From CAWIXB01 sp963839955 (GTDB lineage Bacteria; Actinomycetota; Actinomycetes; JACCUZ01): DNA of 64,000 nucleotides. The stretch spans positions 2,914,001 through 2,978,000 of the forward strand of contig CAWIXB010000001.1 in NCBI GenBank assembly GCA_963839955.1. The letters are read 5' to 3'. Shown in pieces: positions 44,394-52,628 of the stretch. The notes under the pieces are model-generated. The model was not told the origin of the DNA. It saw only the letters and a program-made list of their open reading frames with translations, and searched no databases. The position numbers were made by a program, and so were the translations under genes. Numbering within the stretch: position 1 is the first letter of the stretch; every line of letters starts with the position of its first letter.

Positions 44394-45077
44394 TCAGGGC
44401 CCGAGCCTGATCACGCCGTAGTCGTAGCCGCGGCGCCGGTAGACCACGCTCGGCTGGTTGGTGTCGATATCGACGAAGAGGTAGAAGTCGTGGCCCACCA
44501 GCTCCATCTCGTAGAGCGCCTGGTCGAGGCTCACCGGCTTGGCGTCGTGGGTCTTCTCCCTCAGCACCAGCGGGGCGCCCGGACCGGTGGGCTCGACGAC
44601 CTCGTCGTCCGTGGTCGTGACCACCCGCCGCTCCGCGCCGTCAGTCCGTTCCTGCGCGTCGAGGCCCGCCGTCGCGTCGAGACCTTTTGTCGCTGTCGCA
44701 CTGAGCCCCTTTGTCGCTGTCGCACTGAGCCCCTTTGTCGCCGTCGCAACCGAGACCGGAGTCTTCGCACCGTGATGCACCTTGCGGCGATCGTGCGCAC
44801 GCCGCAGCCGGCTCTCCAGCTTCTGGTAGGCCGCGTCAAGAGCGGCGTAGATGTCCTGGGCCGCTGCCTCCGCCCGGATGACCGGGCCGCGGGAGCGGAT
44901 CGTGAGCTCGATCCGCTCGCGCTGGTCGACGAGGCGCGGGTTGCGTTCCTGGGAGCACTCGACGTCGATGCTGAACACCTTGGTGTCGATCTTCTCGATC
45001 TTCGCGAGCTTCTCCTGCACGTGCTGGCGGAAGCGCTCGGTGACCTCGGTGTGGCGACCCTTCACGACAATCTCCAC
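44394..45077 (-). CDS. hpf: Long-form ribosome hibernation promoting factor
   Basis: A 227-residue long HPF (RaiA family). Residues 1-105 form the ribosome-binding domain (VEIVVKGRHTEVTERFRQHV, IYAALDAAYQKLESRLRR); residues 170-227 form the dimerisation domain (LREKTHDAKPVSLDQALYEM, VYRRRGYDYGVIRL). Long HPF joins two 70S ribosomes into inactive 100S dimers in stationary phase or stress. The linker carries three to four copies of an eight-residue repeat (ATATKGLS), encoded by a 24-bp tandem repeat. GGAGG lies eight bases before the GTG at 45077. Position between mtrAB-lpqB-comF and secA is as in mycobacteria. Confidence 0.95.
   Translation of the reverse strand: MEIVVKGRHTEVTERFRQHVQEKLAKIEKIDTKVFSIDVECSQERNPRLVDQRERIELTIRSRGPVIRAEAAAQDIYAALDAAYQKLESRLRRAHDRRKVHHGAKTPVSVATATKGLSATATKGLSATATKGLDATAGLDAQERTDGAERRVVTTTDDEVVEPTGPGAPLVLREKTHDAKPVSLDQALYEMELVGHDFYLFVDIDTNQPSVVYRRRGYDYGVIRLGP
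44686..44757 (-). repeat. hpf: 24-bp tandem repeat inside hpf
   Basis: Two identical 24-base units (44686-44709, 44710-44733; plus-strand TTTGTCGCTGTCGCACTGAG then CCCC) and a third diverged unit (44734-44757). Because 24 is divisible by three, copy changes would lengthen or shorten the linker by eight residues without frameshift. Confidence 0.9.
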
Positions 45078-45421
45078 GAAGTGATCCTCCCTGTGCCCTC
45101 GACAGCCGGGAAGCACCCGCCCGGCCGACCTGGTCTTCGACCCCACATCCGCCTGCAGAGGGTCTCGCAGCGGTAACCGCCACTAATCCCCTTCTCCCGG
45201 ATCGGAGGACATCTGGTCCTCCGGCGGGGCAGGACTTACTTCTAAGCCGCACCGTGATCAGTCGACGAGAAGTCGCCTTACGTGGGCCGTTTCGCCTGCG
45301 GCTGGCATCGGCTTGCCGGTCCACGACCCCGCGAGGGGGTCGCCTCCCGACGCAACCACGGACCCGGGCGGGTGCCATGACGAAACGCTAGTCGTATCCG
45401 CGGGCTATGGACACCGGGTCC
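45078..45421 (-). other. 344-base non-coding leader region of hpf
   Basis: No gene is supported here. On the minus strand this is the promoter and long 5' region of hpf. It holds an 8-bp hairpin CGGAGGAC/GTCCTCCG with loop ATCTG (45203-45223) that buries a GGAGG, and a locally AT-richer stretch at 45234-45246 that could carry the promoter. No SigF-type GTTT-N16-GGGTA motif was found. Confidence 0.4.
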
Positions 45422-46156
45422 TCAGACACCGGACCTGCCGGCACGCCGCTGGGTGGCCGCGACCACGGCGACGGCGACCACCAGGGCCCCTGCCTCCCGC
45501 AGCGCCCGCGCCGTCTCGGCAGCCGAGACACCCGTGGTCAGCACGTCGTCGACCACGACCACCTGGCACCCGGCCACCAGCGGGCCCAGCCCCCGGCGTA
45601 CGCCCAGCGCTCCTGCGAGGTTGGCCGCCCGCCCGGCGGCATCCAGTCCGGACTGGTCGGCCAGCCGTCGCACCGGCCGCACCACCGGGACGACGCGGAC
45701 CGGCCGGCCCGCACCACGCAGCGCGGCCGCAGCCCGGCGGGTCAGCTGGGCGGTCGGGTCCCGCCCCCGCGCCCGCTGGGCCGCCCGCCGCGAGGGCACC
45801 GGTACGAGCGTGGCCGAGAACACCCCCGCCTGGTCGAGACCAGCGGCCACCGACCTGGCCAGCGCCGATCCCAGCGGTTTCGCCAGGGCCTGCCGCCCCT
45901 GCTCCTTGTGGACGAGAACGGCCTGCCGGACGGATCCCTCGTAGGCCGCGACCGCCCACGGTGGCGGCAGCCCGGGCGGGCTCGGCGCCGGCCACCGCAG
46001 CCGCGCGGGTGCGCGCAACGGGGCGGCGCAGGTCGCGCACAGGGCCGCCGGACCGTCCGCTTCGCAACCGACGCAGCCACCGGCCAGCACGAGGTCGAGC
46101 AGTGCCGCGCCGGTGCGCGCCGCCGGCCCGAGCAGCGGCAACCGGCGCGTACGCAT
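45422..46156 (-). CDS. comF: ComF family phosphoribosyltransferase-like protein
   Basis: A 244-residue ComF protein. A zinc-ribbon-like pair CVGC/CATC (about residues 28-43) precedes a type I phosphoribosyltransferase domain with the PRPP motif VVVVDDVLTTGVS (about residues 196-208) and RRAAQRARGRDP. ComF is required for DNA uptake in competent bacteria, but it is widespread in non-competent actinobacteria (Rv3242c), where the role is unknown. The nearest genes are hpf and lpqB, as in Mycobacterium. The ATG at 46156 has no strong ribosome-binding site. Confidence 0.9.
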   Translation of the reverse strand: MRTRRLPLLGPAARTGAALLDLVLAGGCVGCEADGPAALCATCAAPLRAPARLRWPAPSPPGLPPPWAVAAYEGSVRQAVLVHKEQGRQALAKPLGSALARSVAAGLDQAGVFSATLVPVPSRRAAQRARGRDPTAQLTRRAAAALRGAGRPVRVVPVVRPVRRLADQSGLDAAGRAANLAGALGVRRGLGPLVAGCQVVVVDDVLTTGVSAAETARALREAGALVVAVAVVAATQRRAGRSGV

Positions 46157-46216
46157 CGTCGGAGCCTGGCGCGCGCCGGGCGGCGACGCGCAACGGTCTG
46201 CGGATCTGTGGACGGG

Positions 46217-47941
46217 TCAGCCGGGGTACGCCGGGTCGGCGCCCTCGCCCAGCGACACCCAGCCGGCGCCGAACGTGTACTGCTGGAGCCGCCCTCCCGC
46301 GGTGCCGGCCACGACCGGCCGCGACGGCGGGGCGGCGGTCACCGTGGCGAGCTCGCGCAACGGGACGATCGGCGTGACCGCGTAGCCCGAGACGTCGGTG
46401 AGCAGCGGGCCCACCGGCTCCTCGTCGAGGGCTCCGAGGACGGCGACCGTGGTGGCGTCGGACCAGCTCACGTCGCGGACGCCTTGCAGCTCGGGCAGCA
46501 CCTCCCCGAGCGCGTTGAGCCGCACCGACGGCTCGTCGGGCTGGCGGACGATCGCGCCGACCATCAGCCGGCTCGCCACGCCGTCCGTCACGATCAGGGC
46601 CACCCGGGCGCCGTCGCGCGAGACCCGCAGGGTGCTGACCCGGTTGCCGGGCAGCCTGGGCAGGTCGACGGCGATCGGCTCGTCGTTGCCGGCCAACGTG
46701 GTCCAGACGCGTCCGTCGGCCCGGTCGACCACCCACAGGCCACCGTCCGGGTCCCACGACGGCGCGGACAGGTCCCCGCCACGCAGCACCGGCCGCAGCG
46801 CCGAGGGCGACCCGAGCCGCCCGGTCACCAGCGTGCCCCCGTCGGCGCTGACCGCAGCCAGCCGCGCGAAGTCGGCGGAGACGGCGGGAGTGCGCAGGGC
46901 CGCACCTTCGGCACCCGCGGCGCCGCCGACGAAGGAGAACTCGCTGTTCACCAGCTGCCCGACGCGGCCGTCGCGCACCGCGAACGCGGCCGACGTGCTG
47001 CTGATCCCGGCCGGGTCGAACCCCGGCCACGCGTCCGCCGGCTGCTCCCCGCCGTAACCGGGGACGCCGAGGCCCTCCCCCTCGACGAGGATGCGGATCG
47101 CCTGCACCTCCGGCAGCTGCTTGAGGGTCCAGACCAGCTGGGCGGACAGCTGGCGGCGGGCCCGCGCGTCGGCCCGCAGGACGCTCGCGTCGAGGTTGAC
47201 CTCGGCCACGCCGTCCCGGACCGGGACCGAGGACACCGACAACTCGCTGCCCTGCGGGAACCCCGTGGTGACCGCGCCACGCAGGGGCGTTGTGGGACTC
47301 GACAGCAGCCGGGCGACCAGCTTGGAGGCCAGGCCCGGCAGCGCAGGGAGGAAGACCTGGTCGGGCACCAGCACACTGCGCGACGGGGCCAGGAAGTAGA
47401 GGTTGACCTGCCGGTAGGTCACCGGGATCACACGCTCGTTCAGGACGAGGCCGTCGTCGAGCTTGCTGATCCGCCACTCGCCGCTGACCCGTGCCATCCG
47501 GAACGTACGGGTGACGGTGGTGCCCGCCGGGCTGCGCAGGTAGCGCCCCTCGGCGTCGATGCGGCCCACTTCCGAGGCCTGCAGGCGGACCCGGCCACGA
47601 CTGATGCGGCGCACCGAGAACCCTGCGGCAAGGTCGTAGATGGATGTGCCCTTCGCCGGTGACCACTCGCTGCGCGCGTCCGGCGCGAGGAAGCGTCGCG
47701 CGGCCTCGTTGTCGTCGACGAAGTCGGCGCTGGCCTGGAGGAAGCCGCTCACCACGTCGACCGGACCTGCCCCGCGGACCGGCTCCTGCCCGATGACACG
47801 CAGCGCCGCGTCGTCGCGGTTCAGCCGGAGGTCCCGGCCCTTCCTGGGCTCGCCACTCGTGGGGATCCACGAGCAGGACGCGAGCAGGGCGAGCACCAGC
47901 AGCCCGAGCAGACCGGCGTATGCCGGGCGACGCCCGCCCAT
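46217..47941 (-). CDS. lpqB: LpqB lipoprotein, partner of MtrAB
   Basis: A 574-residue exported lipoprotein. The lipobox is LLASC with Cys23 as lipid anchor. A GerMN domain lies at about residues 180-310 (TTGFPQGSELSVSSVPVRDG, LVWTLKQLPEVQAIRIL) and a beta-propeller-like C-terminal region follows (SADGGTLVTGRLGSPSALRP and repeats). In mycobacteria LpqB contacts the extracellular part of MtrB and tunes MtrA phosphorylation and cell division. The ATG at 47941 overlaps the mtrB stop (TGATG); a GTG one codon earlier is possible. GGGGGCGG precedes it. Order mtrA-mtrB-lpqB is conserved. Confidence 0.95.
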   Translation of the reverse strand: MGGRRPAYAGLLGLLVLALLASCSWIPTSGEPRKGRDLRLNRDDAALRVIGQEPVRGAGPVDVVSGFLQASADFVDDNEAARRFLAPDARSEWSPAKGTSIYDLAAGFSVRRISRGRVRLQASEVGRIDAEGRYLRSPAGTTVTRTFRMARVSGEWRISKLDDGLVLNERVIPVTYRQVNLYFLAPSRSVLVPDQVFLPALPGLASKLVARLLSSPTTPLRGAVTTGFPQGSELSVSSVPVRDGVAEVNLDASVLRADARARRQLSAQLVWTLKQLPEVQAIRILVEGEGLGVPGYGGEQPADAWPGFDPAGISSTSAAFAVRDGRVGQLVNSEFSFVGGAAGAEGAALRTPAVSADFARLAAVSADGGTLVTGRLGSPSALRPVLRGGDLSAPSWDPDGGLWVVDRADGRVWTTLAGNDEPIAVDLPRLPGNRVSTLRVSRDGARVALIVTDGVASRLMVGAIVRQPDEPSVRLNALGEVLPELQGVRDVSWSDATTVAVLGALDEEPVGPLLTDVSGYAVTPIVPLRELATVTAAPPSRPVVAGTAGGRLQQYTFGAGWVSLGEGADPAYPG

Positions 47942-49677
47942 CACCCGCCCCCGGTGTGCTCGTCGGCCGGACCGATCCGGCCGTAGGGCCCGCCGATGGT
48001 CACCGGCCGCCGGATCCGGGTCGAGTCGGAGGGCTCGAGCGGGAGCGGCGAGCGCTCCAGCTCGTCGCCCTGGCGGCGCGGGACGGTCAGGCGGAACTGC
48101 GAGCCGTGGCCCGGCTCCGTCCAGATCTGCAGCCAGCCGCCGTGCAGGTGGGCGTCCTCGAGCGCGATGGACAGCCCGAGCCCGGTGCCACCGGAGGTGC
48201 GGGCCCGGGCCGGGTCGGCCCGCCAGAACCTGTTGAACACCATCGCCGCGTCGCCCAGTGCCATGCCGGCGCCGCGGTCGCGCACCGCGACCGCGATTGC
48301 GTCGCTGTCGGCGGCGACGCGTACGTCGATGGGCCGGCCCTCGCCGTGCTCGATCGCGTTGCCCACCAGGTTGCGCAGGACCCGCTCGATGCGCCGGCCG
48401 TCGACCTCGGCGATGCAGGGACGCCGGGGCGCGATGAACCGGAGCTGGGTCCCGCGCCGCTCGGCCAGTGGTTCGCTGGCCTCGATGACCCGCGACGCGA
48501 TCAGCCGCAGGTCGGTGGGCTCGGCCTCGAGCATCGCGGCGCCGGCGTCGTAGCGGCTGATCTCGAGCAGGTCGGCGAGCAGCGCCTCGAACCGGTCGAG
48601 CTGGTTCTGCAGGATCTCAGCGCTGCGCTCGACTGCAGGGTCGAAGCCGGCCCGCGCCTCGTGCAGGATGTCGGCCGCCATCCGCACCGTGGTGAGCGGG
48701 GTGCGCAGCTCGTGTGAGACGTCGGCGACGAATCGGCGCTGCACCCTGGACAGGTCCTCGAGCTGGCGGATCTGGCGTTGCAGGCTGGTGGCCATCCGGT
48801 TGAACGACGCAGCCAGCCGGGCCAGGTCGTCCTCGCCTCGCACCCGCATGCGCTCCTCGAGCCGCCCCGCCGAGAGCCGCTCGGCGATCCGCGCGGCCAT
48901 CCGCACCGGCGTGACGACCTGACGGGTCACCAGCCAGGCGATCCCGCCGACGAGCAGCACCAGGCCGAACGCGGCGAAGGCCAGCGTTCGCTGCACCAGG
49001 CTGAGCGTCTGCTGCTCCTTGTCGAGCGGGAAGACGAAGTAGAGCTCGTAGGTGCCGATGCTCGGGACGATCAGCGGGGAGCCGATGGCGAGCGCGGGCA
49101 CCAGCGACTGCTCCGCCGTGTTGGGCTCGCTCGTCGGGATCTCGACGTAGGTCCAGAACTGGTCGGAGCCCGAGCTCACCGCGTCGGTGAGGGAGGAAGG
49201 GATGACGGTGGGGTCCATGCCGGGCGAGGCGAGCCCGTTGGGGGCGGCCGGGTCGGTGATCCGCGGTGACCGCAGCAGCACGACGCCGTTGACGCCGGCG
49301 GGGCCCCCTCCGGTCGAGAGCCGGCCGACCAGGTCCTGGGTGAGGGTGGCGTAGATCTCGGGGTCGGTACGGTCGGCTGACTCGAACGCCTCCTGGGCGC
49401 TGCGCGCGCCGTCCGCGGCCTCGGTCAGCGCGGCCTGCACCTTGGCGTCGAGCAACCCGTCGGCGACCCGGGCGAGCAGCACGTTGCCGAGGATCACGAT
49501 GACGACCAGGGAGAGCACGATCGTCGTGGTGACGACGCGCAGCTGCAGCGAGCGCCGCCACATGGCGATCGCGCGGTTGCGCACACGACGCAGGTCGCGG
49601 CCCCACAGCCGCCACAGATCGCGGAGGTCTGCGGCGCGGGAAGCCTGCGGCTGCATCTGGGTCGGTGGCGGAGGCAT
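47941..49677 (-). CDS. mtrB: Sensor histidine kinase MtrB
   Basis: A 578-residue membrane kinase. TM1 is about residues 48-70, the extracellular sensor domain spans about 71-230, TM2 231-252, HAMP 253-305, the H-box is VSHELRTPLTT with His322, and the ATPase domain has NLVGNAIEHG, DRGAGM, FWRADPARAR and GGTGLGLSI. The C-terminal tail of about 45 residues is Pro/Arg-rich. It phosphorylates MtrA. In mycobacteria and Corynebacterium it responds to cell-wall and osmotic cues and localises at the septum. The ATG at 49677 is eight bases after the mtrA stop. Confidence 0.96.
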   Translation of the reverse strand: MPPPPTQMQPQASRAADLRDLWRLWGRDLRRVRNRAIAMWRRSLQLRVVTTTIVLSLVVIVILGNVLLARVADGLLDAKVQAALTEAADGARSAQEAFESADRTDPEIYATLTQDLVGRLSTGGGPAGVNGVVLLRSPRITDPAAPNGLASPGMDPTVIPSSLTDAVSSGSDQFWTYVEIPTSEPNTAEQSLVPALAIGSPLIVPSIGTYELYFVFPLDKEQQTLSLVQRTLAFAAFGLVLLVGGIAWLVTRQVVTPVRMAARIAERLSAGRLEERMRVRGEDDLARLAASFNRMATSLQRQIRQLEDLSRVQRRFVADVSHELRTPLTTVRMAADILHEARAGFDPAVERSAEILQNQLDRFEALLADLLEISRYDAGAAMLEAEPTDLRLIASRVIEASEPLAERRGTQLRFIAPRRPCIAEVDGRRIERVLRNLVGNAIEHGEGRPIDVRVAADSDAIAVAVRDRGAGMALGDAAMVFNRFWRADPARARTSGGTGLGLSIALEDAHLHGGWLQIWTEPGHGSQFRLTVPRRQGDELERSPLPLEPSDSTRIRRPVTIGGPYGRIGPADEHTGGG

Positions 49678-49685
49678 CGACGGCC

Positions 49686-50372
49686 TCAGGCCGGGCCTGC
49701 CTTGTAGCCCACGCCGCGCACCGTCACGACGACGTCCGGACGCTCGGGGTCGCGCTCGATCTTCGACCGCAGCCGCTGGACGTGGACGTTGACCAGCCGG
49801 GTGTCGGCGGCGTGGCGGTAGCCCCACACCTGCTCGAGCAGCACCTCGCGGGTGAACACCTGCCAGGGCTTGCGGGCCAGTGCGACGAGCAGGTCGAACT
49901 CGAGCGGAGTCAAAGCGATGACCGACCCGTCACGCTTGACCGAGTGGCCGGCCACGTCGATCACCAGGTCGCCGATCTCGAGCATCTCCGGCGCCGGCTC
50001 CTCGCTGCGGCGCAGGCGGGCGCGGATGCGCGCCACCAGCTCCTTGGGCTTGAAGGGCTTCATGACGTAGTCGTCCGCGCCCGACTCCAGCCCGACGACG
50101 ACGTCCACCGTGTCGGTCTTGGCGGTCAGCATCACGATCGGCACGCCCGACTTGGCGCGGATGGCGCGGCACACGTCGATGCCGTCCATCCCGGGCAGCA
50201 TCAGGTCGAGCAGGACGAGGTCGGGCTTGTGCTCCCGGAACATCGCCAGTGCCCGGTCGCCGTGGGCGCACAGCACCGGCTCGTAGCCCTCGCCGCGGAG
50301 CACGATGCCGAGCATCTCGGCCAGCGCGGTGTCGTCGTCGACGATGAGCACGCGTCCCCTCATGAGGTTCAT
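49686..50372 (-). CDS. mtrA: Response regulator MtrA
   Basis: A 228-residue OmpR-type regulator, the same length as mycobacterial MtrA and nearly identical in core motifs: RVLIVDDDTALAEMLGIVLR, phospho-acceptor Asp56 in LLDLMLPGMDG, LTAKTDTVDVVVGLESGADD, MKPFKPKELVARIRARLRR, and a winged helix with LTPLEFDLLVALARKPWQVF and HVQRLRSKIERDP. MtrA controls cell-wall, division and, in Streptomyces, development and antibiotic genes. The ATG at 50372 has GGAG seven bases upstream. The upstream divergent region (50373-50695) carries a tandem array of 14-bp repeats that may affect its expression. Confidence 0.98.
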   Translation of the reverse strand: MNLMRGRVLIVDDDTALAEMLGIVLRGEGYEPVLCAHGDRALAMFREHKPDLVLLDLMLPGMDGIDVCRAIRAKSGVPIVMLTAKTDTVDVVVGLESGADDYVMKPFKPKELVARIRARLRRSEEPAPEMLEIGDLVIDVAGHSVKRDGSVIALTPLEFDLLVALARKPWQVFTREVLLEQVWGYRHAADTRLVNVHVQRLRSKIERDPERPDVVVTVRGVGYKAGPA

Positions 50373-50542
50373 CGTGACACTCCGCGGCGCGGGGCGCTGC
50401 GGCACACACCGAGATGGGGTCGCCGAGACCGCCCGGAGCCGGGCCCCGAGGGCCGGAGCCGGACCGAGCGCACGCCTCCCGGCGTGGCACGATGATCGCG
50501 ATCCACCTGCCCATCGACCCACGGCAGTCCACACTCCGCAGT

Positions 50543-50682
50543 CCACGTCTCGGGGGCCACGTCTCGGGGGCCACGTCTCGGGGGCCACGTCTCGGGGGCC
50601 ACGTCTCGGGGGCCACGTCTCGGGGGCCACGTCTCGGGGGCCACGTCTCGGGGGCCACGTCTCGGGGGCCACTTCTCGGGGA
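50543..50682. repeat. 14-bp tandem repeat array between mtrA and its divergent neighbour
   Basis: Nine perfect copies of CCACGTCTCGGGGG from 50543 to 50668, then one diverged copy CCACTTCTCGGGGA at 50669-50682. The diverged end supplies the GGGGAGGAG ribosome-binding site of the gene at 50696. A 14-bp unit is not a multiple of three, so this is not coding. The part 50373-50542 of the intergenic region shows nothing else clear, apart from GGAGCCGG-type short repeats. Confidence 0.95.
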
Positions 50683-50695
50683 GGAGCCGCGTGCC

Positions 50696-51961
50696 ATGAC
50701 CGACCAGCCTGGCTGGACCGCGCCGCAGCACGGCGAGGACCCCGAACGGGGCCGCGACGACCAGCCGGCAGCCCCGCCGACCCCGTCGACGCGCTGGGCC
50801 GTCGAGCAGCCGCCGCCGGCGTCCGGCTGGGGCCCGGCCGCAGGGCAGCCGGCCGGGCAGGCGTGGCAGCCGGCTGGCGCAGCAGCGCCGCCGGCAGGGC
50901 CGGCGTGGACACCGGCCGGGCAGGCGTGGCAGCCGCCCCCGCTCAAGCCCGGCGTGATCCCGCTGCGGCCGCTCGGTGTCGGCGAGGTGCTCGACGGTGC
51001 GATCTCGACGATCCGCGCGAACCCCAAGGTCATGCTGGGCCTCTCGGCGCTGCTGGCGGCTGCCACCCAGCTCGTCATGGTGCCGGCGACCAAGCTGCTC
51101 CTCGGCGACGCGGGGCGGATGTCGTTCTCCGGTGAGCCCACCAGCACGGAGGAGGAGATCAGCTACACCGCCGACGCCGTGACCGCGGCGGCTTTGCAGG
51201 GCATCGTCACCCTGCTCGCCACGCTGGTCCTCACCGGGGTACTCACCGTCGTGCTCAGCAAAGCCGTGCTCGGTCAGCAGATCTCGGCCGGGGAGGCCTG
51301 GGCGCAGGCCCGTCCCCGGCTGCCTCGGCTGTTCGCGGTAACCGTGCTGGTGTTCCTCCTCGAGCTGCTGGTTGCTGTCGTGACCGTCGGCCCGGCGGTG
51401 CTGCTGGCGGTGGCGGGGGCGCCGACGGCGTTGGTCGTGATCGCGTTCGTCCTGGGCATACCCGCCGCCATCGTGGTAGGTGTCTACCTGTACGTCGCGC
51501 TCGCCCTCGCACCCGCGTCCATCGTCCTGGAGCGCCAGCGGGTGCTGGCCTCCCTGCGGCGGTCCCGGTTCCTCGTCAAGGGCGCGTGGTGGCGGACCTT
51601 CGGAATCCTGTTGCTGGTCAACGTCATCGCCTACTTCATCTCCGCGATCATCTCGGTGCCGTTCGTCGCCGGGACGTTCGGTGCCGCTTACCTCAGCGGC
51701 GGCAGCGACGACCTCGACCTCTACGGCTGGGCACCGCTGGTCATCAGCGCGCTGGGCACCATCGCGGGCGCGGCCATCGCCTGGCCCTTCACCGCGGTCT
51801 CGACCGGACTCCTCTACGTCGACCGCCGCATCCGCCGCGAGGCGCTGGACATGGAGCTGGCGCGCGCCGCTGGGCTCGCCCCCGCTGGTCAGTCGGCGAC
51901 CCCCAGCGTCGCGCCGGAACCGTCGCCCGGCGACCGGCCCGGCCAGGGATACGGCGGCTGA
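50696..51961 (+). CDS. Integral membrane protein with Pro/Ala-rich cytoplasmic N-terminus
   Basis: A 421-residue protein. Residues 1-95 are Pro/Gln/Ala-rich and contain the repeated segment AGQAWQP; residues 100-390 hold about six membrane helices (VMLGLSALLAAATQLVMVP, LLATLVLTGVLTVVLSKAVL and others) with the loop PASIVLERQRVLASLRRSRFLVKGAWW, a pattern I associate with the glycerophosphodiester-phosphodiesterase membrane-domain (GDPD_2) family. The function is unknown. It opens a run of six same-direction genes continuing with DUF4129, DUF4350, MoxR and DUF58. The ATG at 50696 has GGAGGAG nine bases upstream. Confidence 0.78.
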   Translation: MTDQPGWTAPQHGEDPERGRDDQPAAPPTPSTRWAVEQPPPASGWGPAAGQPAGQAWQPAGAAAPPAGPAWTPAGQAWQPPPLKPGVIPLRPLGVGEVLDGAISTIRANPKVMLGLSALLAAATQLVMVPATKLLLGDAGRMSFSGEPTSTEEEISYTADAVTAAALQGIVTLLATLVLTGVLTVVLSKAVLGQQISAGEAWAQARPRLPRLFAVTVLVFLLELLVAVVTVGPAVLLAVAGAPTALVVIAFVLGIPAAIVVGVYLYVALALAPASIVLERQRVLASLRRSRFLVKGAWWRTFGILLLVNVIAYFISAIISVPFVAGTFGAAYLSGGSDDLDLYGWAPLVISALGTIAGAAIAWPFTAVSTGLLYVDRRIRREALDMELARAAGLAPAGQSATPSVAPEPSPGDRPGQGYGG

Positions 51962-51968
51962 CCCGGCC

Positions 51969-52628
51969 GTGACCGGGGTCGCGGGCGCACTCGTCCTGCT
52001 GGCGCAGGTGCCGGTGCAGATCGAGCGCGAGCCCGCACGTGAGGCCGCCCGCGACGAGCTGGCGAAACGGCGCTACGCCGAGGCGCGGCCCGGTTTCACC
52101 GAACGCATCCTCGAGTGGCTGTTCGACCGGCTCTCCGACCTGCTCGACCGCGCCGCCGGGATCTCGCCGGGCGGCTACGCCGGGCTGGCCGTGACACTGC
52201 TGGTCATCGTGGCCGGTGTCGTCGCGATCCGGCTCAAGGTCGGACCGCTGGGGCGGTCGGCCGGCCGCGACGAGGCGCTGTTCCTCGGCCGTCCCCGATC
52301 GGCGGCCGAGCACCGCACCGCCGCGGAGTCGCGCGCGAACGCCGGCGAGTGGGCGGAGGCGGTGCGCGAACGGCTGCGTGCCGTCGTACGCGCTCTCGAG
52401 GAACGCGCCCTGCTCGAGCCGCGCCCCGGGCGCACCGCTCACGAGGCCGCCGCCGAGGCGGGACTGGCCCTGCCCACCTGCGCGGCCGGGCTGCGTGGGG
52501 CAGCGGACGCCTTCGACGACATCTGGTACGGCGGCCGGCCGGCCACCGCGGCGGCCTACGACGACGTGCGCCGGGTCGACGAGCAGGTGCAGGTGGCGAA
52601 GCCGGCTCGCGAGGTGAGCGCCTCGTGA
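51969..52628 (+). CDS. DUF4129 domain protein
   Basis: A 219-residue membrane protein: an N-terminal hydrophobic segment, a helical region with RILEWLFDRLSDLLDRAAGI, a membrane helix near residue 75-93 (AGLAVTLLVIVAGVVAIRL), then a cytosolic DUF4129 domain (HRTAAESRANAGEWAEAVRE, AFDDIWYGGRPATAAAYDDV). DUF4129 proteins accompany MoxR/DUF58 systems (Rv3691-Rv3693 in mycobacteria) and are thought to be part of a membrane assembly. The GTG at 51969 follows the previous stop by seven bases; ribosome-binding sequence is weak. The next gene starts in its stop codon. Confidence 0.82.
   Translation: MTGVAGALVLLAQVPVQIEREPAREAARDELAKRRYAEARPGFTERILEWLFDRLSDLLDRAAGISPGGYAGLAVTLLVIVAGVVAIRLKVGPLGRSAGRDEALFLGRPRSAAEHRTAAESRANAGEWAEAVRERLRAVVRALEERALLEPRPGRTAHEAAAEAGLALPTCAAGLRGAADAFDDIWYGGRPATAAAYDDVRRVDEQVQVAKPAREVSAS

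Noticed and set aside
50543..50682. CRISPR array
   Set aside because: Units are 14 bp, directly abutting and without spacers; no cas genes are present.
50414..50695. Open frame through the 14-bp repeat array upstream of the gene at 50696
   Set aside because: The array is open by composition only. The ATG at 50696 has a proper ribosome-binding site made by the last, diverged repeat.
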